Below, in pieces: positions 1-8,192 of a stretch of DNA of 64,000 nt. The stretch's first letter is position 1. Each line of letters starts with the position of its first letter. The notes beneath the pieces were generated by a model. The model had not been told where the DNA came from. It did no database searches and was given only the letters and a program-made list of their open reading frames with translations. Where the stretch lies: positions 2,914,001 through 2,978,000 of the forward strand of contig NZ_UGYM01000002.1 of the NCBI RefSeq assembly GCF_900456975.1, written 5' to 3'. This stretch comes from Shewanella baltica (GTDB taxonomy: Bacteria > Pseudomonadota > Gammaproteobacteria > Enterobacterales > Shewanellaceae). The translations under genes and the position numbers were made by a program.

Positions 1-151
1 ATGCGCGAATGCGCTGTTTATACACCGCAACACACTTAGATATCGCCTCGATAAAATTCAGCAAATCACCCAAGCCGATATTCAATCCCTGCATGGATTA
101 TTGAGCCTGTATCTTGGACAACTGCTTGATACTTCGGCAACCCCAAGATAA
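1..151 (+). CDS. cdaR: CdaR/SdaR-family sugar diacid regulator, C-terminal end (partial)
   Basis: This is the last 49 codons of a gene that enters from the left edge, read from base 2 to a TAA at 149-151. The peptide contains HRNTLRYRLDKI, the hallmark of the C-terminal PucR/CdaR-type helix-turn-helix, where it contacts DNA. Proteins of this family sense sugar diacids or glycerate and activate their catabolic genes. A GntP permease and a glycerate kinase follow, which fits the known Shewanella glycerate regulon. The N-terminal sensing domain lies outside the window. A perfect palindrome at 1432-1457 upstream of the permease is the likely operator. The family is clear from the motif; the exact ligand is inferred from the neighbours. 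Confidence 0.85.
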   Translation, partial: CANALFIHRNTLRYRLDKIQQITQADIQSLHGLLSLYLGQLLDTSATPR

Positions 152-302
152 CGGGTGTTATTTCCTACGTCATTGAGTCAATAAGGCATTAATTAACAGA
201 TCGATTGAAAGATTTATACCGTATCCCCTCTCCTATAGTTTCTAATAACAATCTCGCGTCGAGATGTCGAACGCTCGACCCAGACCATTGAAAGGAATTG
301 CA

Positions 303-1310
303 ATGACCCCATTCAAACTGACTTTACTCGCCAAAGCCTTTATCCTCACAGGCTTAGCGCTGACTTCACCGACATTAGTCGCCGCCGAAAAAACCATTCC
401 AGAGCTGGTTGATGCCGTTAATGGCACGCCCGATGCGGCAAGTCGCGAGGCGGGTAAAAAGGTCAAACTGCGTAATCACACGAAAGGATTTTGCACCTCA
501 GGCACTTTTAAACCGGATCCGCAATTACAACAAGCACTGGCGATTCCGTTTTTTAATCAAGATGCCATTAAAGTCACTGCCCGTTTTTCCCTTGGTGGCA
601 CGAATCCACAGATCTCCGATAAAACCGCTGGGCGCTTTATGTCACTCAAAATAGATGGCGATAAAGAAAACCTTAACTTTGTTACCACTAACGTCCCCGT
701 TTTCTTCGCCAGTAATCTAGAAGACTTTTTTACCTTTCAGACCAAAGTGAAACAAGGCGCAGCAGGTAAACAGTGGCTTATCGACAATCAACCCAGCGCT
801 AAAGCCTTTTTCGACTATGTCAAACAGCTGCCTCCTAGCCCAAGTTTTGCCAACAGCCGCTACTACGGCGTGAATAGCTTCCTGTTTAGCACCCAAAAAG
901 GTGGCGCTCAGCAAGGTGAAACGGTTGCGGGAAAGTGGATTTTTGAACCCGTCGCAGGTACGGCAGCACTGTCAGCCAGCGAACTTGCTAATCTGGGTGA
1001 CGATTTTTTAAAGGCGGAATTACTCGAGCGCATTAAAACCCAGCCAGCACAATGGAATCTCTATATTCAATTGGCTGAAACGGGCGATGAAATCAATGAC
1101 CCTACCGTGATTTGGCCTGAAACTCGCCAGCGCTTACTAGTAGGCCAAGTGGTGATTAACGGTGAACGAGATAGCGATCCCCAAGTGCAACAGTGCGATA
1201 AAGGCATTTTCAACCCGCTGTTATTACCTAAGGGCATTGCCGCGTCTGCAGATCCGATACTCAATGCTCGCACCGCTGCCTATGTCGAATCTTTTATTCG
1301 TCGCCAATAA
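303..1310 (+). CDS. Periplasmic catalase-related haem peroxidase (SrpA-like)
   Basis: A 335-residue protein of the small catalase-like family (catalase-related peroxidase). Residues 1-28 form a signal peptide ending near VAA, so the product should be periplasmic. The segment RNHTKGFCTSGTF near residue 50 carries the distal haem-side histidine, and the C-terminal ILNARTAAYVESFIRR segment holds the conserved Tyr expected to be the proximal haem ligand. At this length it lacks the extra domains of classical catalases. I chose the ATG at 303 rather than the upstream in-frame ATG at 264 because it follows AAAGGA at 291-296 and starts the signal peptide directly. It stands alone between cdaR and the permease and is followed by a hairpin. 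It probably breaks down peroxide; the physiological substrate is not evident. Confidence 0.85.
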   Translation: MTPFKLTLLAKAFILTGLALTSPTLVAAEKTIPELVDAVNGTPDAASREAGKKVKLRNHTKGFCTSGTFKPDPQLQQALAIPFFNQDAIKVTARFSLGGTNPQISDKTAGRFMSLKIDGDKENLNFVTTNVPVFFASNLEDFFTFQTKVKQGAAGKQWLIDNQPSAKAFFDYVKQLPPSPSFANSRYYGVNSFLFSTQKGGAQQGETVAGKWIFEPVAGTAALSASELANLGDDFLKAELLERIKTQPAQWNLYIQLAETGDEINDPTVIWPETRQRLLVGQVVINGERDSDPQVQQCDKGIFNPLLLPKGIAASADPILNARTAAYVESFIRRQ

Positions 1311-1344
1311 AACGACGAGTTAAGCCAAGTTCCTCCTATTTAAG

Positions 1345-1370
1345 GTTGGCAAATAGCCCTATTTGCCAAC
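1345..1370 (+). terminator. Hairpin after the catalase-like gene
   Basis: GTTGGCAAATAG pairs with CTATTTGCCAAC, giving 12 perfect pairs around a very short CC centre, 35 bases after the stop codon. The T run downstream is weak, so termination efficiency is uncertain. Confidence 0.6.
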
Positions 1371-1431
1371 TCTTACCGACAAGCCCCCCTTATCGACAAA
1401 ATGCCCCCTCTTACATTCGAATTCACCTAAG

Positions 1432-1457
1432 CATTTTTGTGCATGAGCACAAAAATG
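1432..1457. promoter_or_regulatory. Perfect palindrome, probable CdaR/SdaR operator
   Basis: CATTTTTGTGC and GCACAAAAATG form 11-base perfect arms around ATGA, about 200 bases upstream of the permease ATG. The symmetric TTGTGC...GCACAA core and the cdaR-type regulator gene next door suggest an operator for the glycerate operon. No T run follows and no gene ends nearby, so it does not look like a terminator. The link to CdaR is inferred. Confidence 0.6.
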
Positions 1458-1654
1458 GCGAAACATAACGCGGTAATTCCGTGGATTTAACCAAAGCTAT
1501 TCAAGCATGCCTGCACAATAATAGGATGATCTTAAAATAGGATAACCTTAAAGCAGCCCTCATTTGGACTCAGGCCCAAATAAGCACTGCGCCCTACAAT
1601 ATAAGTCAAAAAACTTACTCAAAAACTTCAGCCAAGAACTGAACGGGACATAAT

Positions 1655-3013
1655 ATGAACTTAGTGCTTATTCTTATCGGCGTGATTGCATTTATTGTTA
1701 TCGCGACCTCAAAATTTAAACTCCACCCCTTTTTAACCTTAATTCTAGCCGCCTTTATCGCGGCGTTCGCCTATGGCTTACCGAGCGGAGAAATCGCTAA
1801 AACCATCACCACAGGTTTTGGCGGTATCTTAGGTTATATCGGCCTTGTGATCGTCTTGGGGACTATCATAGGTATCATTCTAGAAAAAAGCGGCGCCGCC
1901 ATTACTATGGCTGATGTGGTGATCAAGGTATTAGGTAAACGCTTCCCGACATTAACTATGTCGGTCATCGGCTACCTAGTGTCTATTCCAGTCTTTTGTG
2001 ATTCGGGCTTTGTGATCTTGAACTCGCTAAAACAATCGATGGCGAACCGCATGAAGGTCTCTAGCGTCTCCATGAGCGTTGCCTTAGCTACGGGTCTGTA
2101 TGCCACTCACACCTTTGTACCGCCAACACCGGGGCCTATCGCCGCCGCGGGTAACTTAGGCTTAGAGTCGAACTTGGGCTTAGTGATTGGCGTGGGTCTC
2201 TTTGTGGCCGCCGTAGCCGCATTAGCAGGCATGTTATGGGCGAACCGTTTTGCCGATGTTGAGCCAGATGGTGAAGGCGCAGAGGAGCTTAAAGCGGAAG
2301 CGAGCGACTATGAAACCCTGAAAAAAAGCTATGGCACCCTGCCCAGCCCATTAAAAGCCTTCGCACCGATTTTTGTGCCTATCGTATTAATTTGTTTAGG
2401 TTCTATCGCTAACTTCCCTTCAGCGCCTTTAGGTAAAGCAGAGTTATTTGACGTACTAGTGTTCCTCGGTCAGCCCGTTAACGCTCTGATGATTGGCCTA
2501 TTCTTATCCCTGTCGTTATTAAAAGGTGAGAATAAGATCAGTGAATTTAGCGAGCGCATCAGCCAAGGATTAGTCACTGCCGCGCCGATTATTCTAATAA
2601 CAGGCGCGGGCGGTGCCTTTGGTGCTGTCTTAAAAGCCACGCCTATCGGTGACTTTTTAGGCACATCATTGTCGGCACTCTGTATCGGTATCTTTATGCC
2701 CTTTATCGTCGCCGCGGCGCTTAAATCGGCGCAGGGTTCATCGACAGTGGCGTTAGTCGCAACCTCGGCACTGGTTGCGCCTATGCTCGGTGATATCGGC
2801 CTTGGCAGCGACATGGGCCGCGTATTAACGGTAATGGCGATTGGTGCCGGTGCAATGACGGTTTCCCACGCTAATGACAGCTTCTTCTGGGTCGTCACCC
2901 AGTTTAGCCGCATGAGTGTGAAACAAGCTTACAAAGCACAAACCATGGCAACCCTTATTCAAGGTATCACCGCTATGTTGACTGTGTATGTGCTGAGCTT
3001 AGTCTTGCTCTGA
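1655..3013 (+). CDS. GntP-family D-glycerate/gluconate permease
   Basis: A 452-residue inner-membrane protein, hydrophobic throughout, with about 12-14 predicted membrane segments and the usual length of the gluconate:H+ symporter (GntP) family. Family features include the early GLPSGEIAKTITTGFGGILGYIGLVIV region, the PVFCDSGFVIL segment near residue 120, and THTFVPPTPGPIAAA near residue 160. The glycerate kinase gene follows on the same strand, and a cdaR-type regulator is upstream. This matches the D-glycerate uptake locus known in Shewanella, so glycerate is the likeliest substrate, taken up by proton symport. The start has GAACGGGAC upstream as a modest ribosome binding site. A 7-bp tandem repeat begins right after the stop codon. 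Confidence 0.88.
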   Translation: MNLVLILIGVIAFIVIATSKFKLHPFLTLILAAFIAAFAYGLPSGEIAKTITTGFGGILGYIGLVIVLGTIIGIILEKSGAAITMADVVIKVLGKRFPTLTMSVIGYLVSIPVFCDSGFVILNSLKQSMANRMKVSSVSMSVALATGLYATHTFVPPTPGPIAAAGNLGLESNLGLVIGVGLFVAAVAALAGMLWANRFADVEPDGEGAEELKAEASDYETLKKSYGTLPSPLKAFAPIFVPIVLICLGSIANFPSAPLGKAELFDVLVFLGQPVNALMIGLFLSLSLLKGENKISEFSERISQGLVTAAPIILITGAGGAFGAVLKATPIGDFLGTSLSALCIGIFMPFIVAAALKSAQGSSTVALVATSALVAPMLGDIGLGSDMGRVLTVMAIGAGAMTVSHANDSFFWVVTQFSRMSVKQAYKAQTMATLIQGITAMLTVYVLSLVLL

Positions 3014-3055
3014 TAGTGATTAGTAATTAGTGATTAGTGATTAGTGATTAGTGAT
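3014..3055. repeat. 7-bp tandem repeat (TAGTGAT) x6
   Basis: Six consecutive 7-base units start at the base after the permease stop codon; the second unit is TAGTAAT, the rest are TAGTGAT. It lies in the intergenic spacer before a terminator and could vary in copy number by slippage. Confidence 0.9.
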
Positions 3056-3078
3056 TTAACCTTGATTCAAGCTTGTCC

Positions 3079-3110
3079 CTTGGGCGCAAACCGCGCCCAA
3101 GATATTTTTG
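3079..3110 (+). terminator. Rho-independent terminator after the permease gene
   Basis: CTTGGGCGC and GCGCCCAAG form a perfect 9-bp GC-rich stem with an AAACC loop, followed by ATATTTTTGTT. It suggests that the glycerate kinase gene downstream depends on partial read-through or its own promoter. Confidence 0.85.
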
Positions 3111-3276
3111 TTATCGCCCAAATAATTGCAACAGTTCAATGTGCCTGTGATGGATATTAATACGTTTGTATCCTTCAGTGTTTACACAGGAAAGCTGTTG
3201 TACCCAACGTAAGTGGCATTGGGTTTAGTGTTCAACATTGAGCCCTGTTTTATCCCATTTAGCTGTAGGATTTTTA

Positions 3277-4476
3277 ATGAAAATAGTTATCGCCCCCGAT
3301 TCATTTAAAGAAAGCTTAAGCGCCCTCGAAGTGGCCAACGCCATCGAGCAAGGCTTAAGACAAGTGATACCCGACTGCGATATAGTCAAAATTCCCGTTG
3401 CCGATGGCGGCGAAGGCACAGTGCAATCTATGGTCGATGCCACGGGCGGCAGTATTGTCAGCCTAGAGGTCATGGGCCCACTGGGGCATAGGGTGCAAGC
3501 GCACTATGGCATTCTTGGTGAAGGCATTCTCGGCAATGGCTCAAATTCTGGCTCAAACAGTGGTTCAGTCGCTGATATGAGTACTGGCGCGATTGCCGTG
3601 ATTGAAATGGCCTCGGCCTCTGGTCTGCACCATGTGCCAAGGGAGCAACGTAATCCGCTGATCACCACCAGTTATGGCACGGGCGAGCTGATTTGTGATG
3701 CGCTTAATCGGGGGATAAAGCACATCATTTTAGGTCTAGGCGGCAGTGCCACCAACGATGGCGGCGCGGGTATGGCCCAAGCGCTGGACATTTTATTGCT
3801 CGATAGCCAAGGTAAAACCTTACCTTCTGGCGGCGCGGCGCTAGCGAACCTTGCCCAAATCGATGTCTCGAACGCTCATCCACTTTTACGTGAGTGCAGC
3901 TTCGAAGTCGCCTGCGATGTTGATAACCCGCTGTGCGGCGAGCGGGGTGCCTCGGCAATTTTTGGTCCGCAAAAAGGTGCAACACCCGAGATGGTTAAGC
4001 AGCTCGATACCGCGCTCGCCCATTATGCCGATGTGATTGCCCAAAGTGGCATGAGTGATCAGCGTGAACATGCGGGTGCAGGCGCGGCGGGCGGTATGGG
4101 CCTTGGCGTGATGGCTTTTTTAAATGCCAAGCTTAAACCCGGTGTCGAGATTGTGATGCAAACCGTTGGCCTTGCGGACAAAATCCGTGGCGCTGATTTA
4201 GTGATCACAGGTGAAGGCCGCATCGACGGGCAAACCGTGTTTGGAAAAACCCCGATGGGTGTATTAAAGCAAGCCCAACTGCAGGGCATTCCTACTATCG
4301 GTATCGCGGGCTGCCTGGGTGACAACGCCAATGCCATATTGGATCACGGTATGGCGGCTATCTTCCCTATCATTCCGCACTTAAGTCCGCTCGATGATGT
4401 ACTGGCCAATGCCAAGCTAAACCTTTGCAATACCGCCCGAAATATCGGCGCGGTACTCATGTTGGGGCAGCGCTAG
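3277..4476 (+). CDS. garK: Glycerate kinase (GarK/GlxK type)
   Basis: A 399-residue kinase that phosphorylates glycerate taken up by the permease encoded upstream, feeding lower glycolysis. Family signatures include the N-terminal IAPDSFKESLSA, VADGGEGT near residue 45, GLGGSATNDGG near residue 150 and GEGRIDGQ near residue 310. I start it at ATG 3277, preceded by TAGGA at 3266-3270; the longer in-frame start at 3238 adds 13 residues of no family value. Between residues 80 and 105 there is a low-complexity Gly/Ser/Asn insertion (GSNSGSNSGS) that usual GarK proteins lack. It appears to be a short in-frame tandem duplication in a surface loop. Whether the 2- or 3-phosphoglycerate is made cannot be read from the sequence. 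Confidence 0.92.
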   Translation: MKIVIAPDSFKESLSALEVANAIEQGLRQVIPDCDIVKIPVADGGEGTVQSMVDATGGSIVSLEVMGPLGHRVQAHYGILGEGILGNGSNSGSNSGSVADMSTGAIAVIEMASASGLHHVPREQRNPLITTSYGTGELICDALNRGIKHIILGLGGSATNDGGAGMAQALDILLLDSQGKTLPSGGAALANLAQIDVSNAHPLLRECSFEVACDVDNPLCGERGASAIFGPQKGATPEMVKQLDTALAHYADVIAQSGMSDQREHAGAGAAGGMGLGVMAFLNAKLKPGVEIVMQTVGLADKIRGADLVITGEGRIDGQTVFGKTPMGVLKQAQLQGIPTIGIAGCLGDNANAILDHGMAAIFPIIPHLSPLDDVLANAKLNLCNTARNIGAVLMLGQR

Positions 4477-4523
4477 TACTGGAACTAATGCTTAAGTAAT
4501 TCCCTCTGTTTAATGAGTTGAAG

Positions 4524-4552
4524 AAAGGTGCCATAACGGCGCCTTTGCTTAT
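4524..4552 (+). terminator. Terminator after glycerate kinase
   Basis: AAAGGTGCC pairs with GGCGCCTTT (one T-G pair) around ATAAC, followed by GCTTATTT. It closes the glycerate locus. Confidence 0.8.
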
Positions 4553-4743
4553 TTAGGCCGCAACGCTTTGGTAATACAAATTTTAGTGCTTGATGCCTAA
4601 AAGGCCTTGCAGTAAAGTGAGCTCCCTTTTTGGTATTCCGCTGATTAAACATTTTGAGAGTCACTGGTCGAAAGTCACTGGTCCTTTATACTCTTCGAGC
4701 CAATTTGCGGTTTCACTATAAAAATTAATAGACGGCAAGCCCC

Positions 4744-6393
4744 ATGACCCAGAAACTCCCTCGCCAAGCCACAGCATCCGAAGAAAGTCTGCTCCGCATT
4801 TTTACTGCACCGGAAGATGCAGGATCAACGCTGAGTATTATCGAGCAGAAGCTCTCCGAGGACTTAGCAGGCTTTTTGGGTGACAGTATCGCCGCGCTCG
4901 AAAAACCCTTGTCGGAAATTGAAACCGATTTTCAAGCCTTTGAGATCCCAACTCAGCCGCGTTTTGTTTCCGATTACACCGACGAAATTATGCAAAATCT
5001 GGTGGCGCATTCGGTACACACAGCGGCACCAAGTTTTATCGGCCACATGACGTCGGCACTGCCCTACTTTGTGTTGCCGCTGTCGAAAATGATGGTGGGA
5101 CTCAATCAAAATCTGGTCAAAATCGAAACCTCAAAGGCATTTACGCCACTTGAGCGCCAAGTGCTCGGCATGATGCACCATTTGATTTATGACCAAGATA
5201 CGGATTTTTATCAAAGCTGGATGCACAGCGCCAATCATTCCCTCGGCGCATTTTGCTCCGGCGGCACAGTGGCCAACATCACCGCCCTGTGGATCGCCCG
5301 TAACCAATTATTGAAAGCCGATGGCGAGTTTAAAGGCGTCAGCCGCGAAGGTTTACTCAAGGCACTGCGCCACTATGGCTATGACGATTTAGCGATTTTG
5401 GTCTCGGAGCGCGGTCACTATTCGCTGGGCAAAGCCGTCGATCTGCTTGGTATCGGCCGCGACAATATCATCAGCATTCCCACGGGCAGCGATAACAAGG
5501 TCGATGTCGCGAAAATGCGCCAAGCCGCCCTTGAACTTGCCCGTAAAAACATCAAAGTGTTGGCGATTGTTGGCGTGGCAGGCACCACAGAAACCGGTAA
5601 TGTTGACCCACTGGCAGAGTTAGCGGCGCTGGCAAAAGAGTTAAACTGCCATTTCCATGTGGATGCAGCGTGGGGCGGAGCAAGTTTATTATCCAATAAA
5701 TACCGCCACTTACTCGCAGGTATCGAACTTGCCGATTCAGTCACCATCGATGCCCACAAACAAATGTACGTGCCCATGGGCGCGGGCATGGTGTTATTTA
5801 AAGACCCAGAGTTCGCCCACGCCATCGCCCATCACGCCGAATATATCCTGCGCCGTGGTTCAAAGGACTTAGGCAGCCAAACGCTGGAAGGTTCACGCCC
5901 TGGCATGGCGATGTTAGTGCACGCTTGCTTGCAGATCATCGGCCGCGATGGGTATGAAATCTTAATCAACAACAGCCTTGAGAAAGCGCGCTATTTTGCA
6001 GAGCAAATCAAAGCCCATGAGGATTTTGAGCTGGTTACTGAACCAGAACTGTGTCTGCTGACTTACCGTTATGTGCCCGCCCGCGTACAAGCCGCCATGA
6101 AGCTTGCCTGTGATCAAGCAGACACCTTAAGACTCGCCCGCTTTAATGAATTACTTGATGGTCTCACCCAGTTTATTCAAAAGCACCAACGCGAACAGGG
6201 CAAATCCTTCGTCTCCCGCACCCGCATTCAGCCAGCCCGCTATTTTAGACAAGCGACCGTGGTGTTTCGCGTAGTACTCGCTAACCCCCTCACCAGCCAT
6301 GACATCCTCAATCAAGTGCTTATCGAACAAAGTGAAATCGCCGCACTAGATAACGAGTTTTTACCCGCACTCATGGCGATGGTTGCCCAATAG
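4744..6393 (+). CDS. panP: PLP-dependent aspartate 1-decarboxylase, PanP type
   Basis: A 549-residue group II PLP decarboxylase resembling glutamate decarboxylases and matching the PanP family of Vibrio and Shewanella. PanP converts L-aspartate to beta-alanine for pantothenate and CoA synthesis, replacing PanD. The cofactor lysine lies in TIDAHKQMYVPMG at about residue 339. The upstream HVDAAWGGA segment carries the conserved Asp that contacts the pyridine nitrogen, and SGGTVANITALW near residue 175 is the phosphate-side loop. The N-terminal 70 residues are an extension typical of this subgroup. It is monocistronic, with a long perfect hairpin downstream. Related glutamate or diaminobutyrate decarboxylases are the alternative, but length and context favour PanP. 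Confidence 0.85.
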   Translation: MTQKLPRQATASEESLLRIFTAPEDAGSTLSIIEQKLSEDLAGFLGDSIAALEKPLSEIETDFQAFEIPTQPRFVSDYTDEIMQNLVAHSVHTAAPSFIGHMTSALPYFVLPLSKMMVGLNQNLVKIETSKAFTPLERQVLGMMHHLIYDQDTDFYQSWMHSANHSLGAFCSGGTVANITALWIARNQLLKADGEFKGVSREGLLKALRHYGYDDLAILVSERGHYSLGKAVDLLGIGRDNIISIPTGSDNKVDVAKMRQAALELARKNIKVLAIVGVAGTTETGNVDPLAELAALAKELNCHFHVDAAWGGASLLSNKYRHLLAGIELADSVTIDAHKQMYVPMGAGMVLFKDPEFAHAIAHHAEYILRRGSKDLGSQTLEGSRPGMAMLVHACLQIIGRDGYEILINNSLEKARYFAEQIKAHEDFELVTEPELCLLTYRYVPARVQAAMKLACDQADTLRLARFNELLDGLTQFIQKHQREQGKSFVSRTRIQPARYFRQATVVFRVVLANPLTSHDILNQVLIEQSEIAALDNEFLPALMAMVAQ

Positions 6394-6443
6394 CGAGTTG
6401 TTTAGCGAAAGCTTTAAATCCCAGTTCAAATACAGTGTGTTAA

Positions 6444-6480
6444 TAGCAAACAGCCGCAAATTATTTGCGGCTGTTTGCTA
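6444..6480. terminator. Long perfect hairpin after panP
   Basis: TAGCAAACAGCCGCAAA pairs perfectly over 17 bases with TTTGCGGCTGTTTGCTA around a TTA loop, about 50 bases past the panP stop. It is a strong candidate terminator, possibly acting in both directions. Confidence 0.75.
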
Positions 6481-6544
6481 CGCGACACGAAATAAGCTGA
6501 ACATTAAAGAGACAAGACAAAGCGCTTATCCATCACTCGTCCGC

Positions 6545-6640
6545 CGAATTCAACTGCTTCCGTGACACGCCGTGAAGCCATCCATGGCGGCTCTACGATG
6601 ACATCCATGTCATCGAAGGTCACGTCAGCAGTTGAATTCG
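6545..6640. mobile_element. 96-bp palindromic MITE-like element at left edge of accessory island
   Basis: The ends are 14-bp perfect inverted repeats (CGAATTCAACTGCT and AGCAGTTGAATTCG). After a 2-base mismatch, the pairing continues through CGTGAC/GTCACG. The interior contains GTGACACGCCGT, a motif shared with the larger elements at 9578, 9833 and 58548. No coding capacity. It lies between panP and the methyltransferase-like genes and marks the left border of the island. Confidence 0.65.
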
Positions 6641-6782
6641 CCTTAGCTAATTTCTGCGTGATCTACTGCATATGGAAAAATACATACCACTATCACATAG
6701 GCAGTCTTGCTCCACACTAAGTGTGAAAACTAGCTTGAAAAAAACCAAGGGGGTAGGTGCACCAGCTCTTTTCAAAACGTTC

Positions 6783-8192
6783 TTATTCAGAAAGTTGTTT
6801 GATTGTGTCAAACACCTCGTCGTTTGGTCCAACGAGCTCTGGTCGATTGCTGAAGTGATATGAAACAAATCGCACTTTATCTTTTTCTATTTTATTAAAT
6901 AAATAACATGCATCTTTCGCTGTTCCGTGTGATGACTTCATAGAAATAAGCGGCAGCAACTTAAGAGCACGTTCCTGTTTCCCGTTGATTATGTAGAGAC
7001 TATCTATATCTAGCCAAGTAGACATTGTCCGTGATTCCTTTAGAAACTCGCTATTGCTACCCTTTAGCATAGCGATCTCATTCTCAAAAACACCTTTGCG
7101 AGGCTTACAATTAAGTGCATTCACGACCACTGAAGTATCCCACACATCCGACATCGCTTGCCTCAGTTTTTCCACCTGTCCGAAAAGTTGCTCATTACGG
7201 TGCTGCGCTTCTTCTTGTCCAACAATACCCCCATGTCCCGTCCAATTGTTACGCATACTGTTAGTTTTTTGGAGGACGTCAATGATTTCTTTACTACATA
7301 GGAGGCGCGGAAGCTTTAGCGTTTGGTCAGCGAATATCGTTTCACAGATTGATCTGTCGTTCTTTGCATCGTCAAACTTCTTTCCGTTCTCTTGCAGAAG
7401 TGATCGAGTCTGTTTTCCAAGATATTCCACAACTAACTTCCAAGTACCAAATGTTGCACGCTGGAAACTAAGATTCTGCTTAGCCATTGACTCTTTGAGC
7501 TTCACTTTGTGCAAATCATACAGTCCCTCGTTTCCATAAAAAGCACTTAGTAGAATAACTCCGAGAAACTCAGCGGTAGCTTCGAAGAAATGCAGAAGAT
7601 GCTCATATTTGGCCTTGAAATCATCACTCGCCGTGGACTGCCAAGCGCGAAGAACAGACGCTATGGGGAACGGAATGGTTTCAATCCATTGATCAAGGCC
7701 AATGCTAACTTGCCCCTTTAACACTCCCGCTATTCTTTCTGAAAACACTTCTAAGCTATTACTCACCATATTTGCCGCTTGTGGGCTCTTCCAGAGGTCA
7801 CGTCTCAGTTTCGTCAAATCATTTTGAAGACCAAGCAAGATATTCTCTTCTGCAGAAAAACGCGTATCAATTTCCAGCATCTTTTGTTGCGTCTCCAAGT
7901 CAGGCATTAAGACTTGAAGCTTTTTAAGGCTCCCTTTATTCAGTCTTGGAATGATCCCTGATGGTGCCCATTCTCGAATTTTCATTCCAAGTTCGCTGTT
8001 CAAGAACTGCATAACAAACTTGGCGTAGGATTTAGAAGGATCGATTATGACTTGGGCGTAGTTTTGCGCTTTCAAAGTAAACTCTTCGATAGAATCGACT
8101 ACTTCACTTCTCCCTATCATGGGAATAAATATTGCCACTACATATGGCATTCGAAGCGAGGGGAAAACAGACCCCATCAGCAAGCCTTCCAA
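6783..8192 (-). CDS. Target-recognition plus HEPN-like C-terminal part of a methylase-like protein (frameshifted from upstream ORF)
   Basis: A 469-codon reading frame that appears to continue the methyltransferase-like ORF at 8104-9180 after a frameshift. Its first 110 residues look like a type I specificity (HsdS-like) target-recognition unit, with FIPMIGRSEVV and the characteristic GIIPRLNKGSLKKLQVLMPDLETQ. The middle is helical, with the segment LLHFFEATAEFLGVILLSAFY. Near the C-terminus MRNNWTGHGG places Arg and His five residues apart (about R314 and H320), fitting the RX4-6H pattern of HEPN RNases. The first codons up to about residue 15 probably duplicate the upstream frame. No restriction subunit is nearby. 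I infer a DNA-sensing defence or modification-like protein; the HEPN assignment rests on one motif. Confidence 0.6.
   Translation of the reverse strand: MEGLLMGSVFPSLRMPYVVAIFIPMIGRSEVVDSIEEFTLKAQNYAQVIIDPSKSYAKFVMQFLNSELGMKIREWAPSGIIPRLNKGSLKKLQVLMPDLETQQKMLEIDTRFSAEENILLGLQNDLTKLRRDLWKSPQAANMVSNSLEVFSERIAGVLKGQVSIGLDQWIETIPFPIASVLRAWQSTASDDFKAKYEHLLHFFEATAEFLGVILLSAFYGNEGLYDLHKVKLKESMAKQNLSFQRATFGTWKLVVEYLGKQTRSLLQENGKKFDDAKNDRSICETIFADQTLKLPRLLCSKEIIDVLQKTNSMRNNWTGHGGIVGQEEAQHRNEQLFGQVEKLRQAMSDVWDTSVVVNALNCKPRKGVFENEIAMLKGSNSEFLKESRTMSTWLDIDSLYIINGKQERALKLLPLISMKSSHGTAKDACYLFNKIEKDKVRFVSYHFSNRPELVGPNDEVFDTIKQLSE

Noticed and set aside
2470..2913. 147-codon minus-strand ORF inside the permease gene
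   Set aside because: Shadow of the GntP coding frame; Pro/Ala/Ile-rich with no family resemblance.
3014..3055. CRISPR-like array
   Set aside because: Units are only 7 bp and contiguous without spacers; no cas genes are present anywhere in the window.
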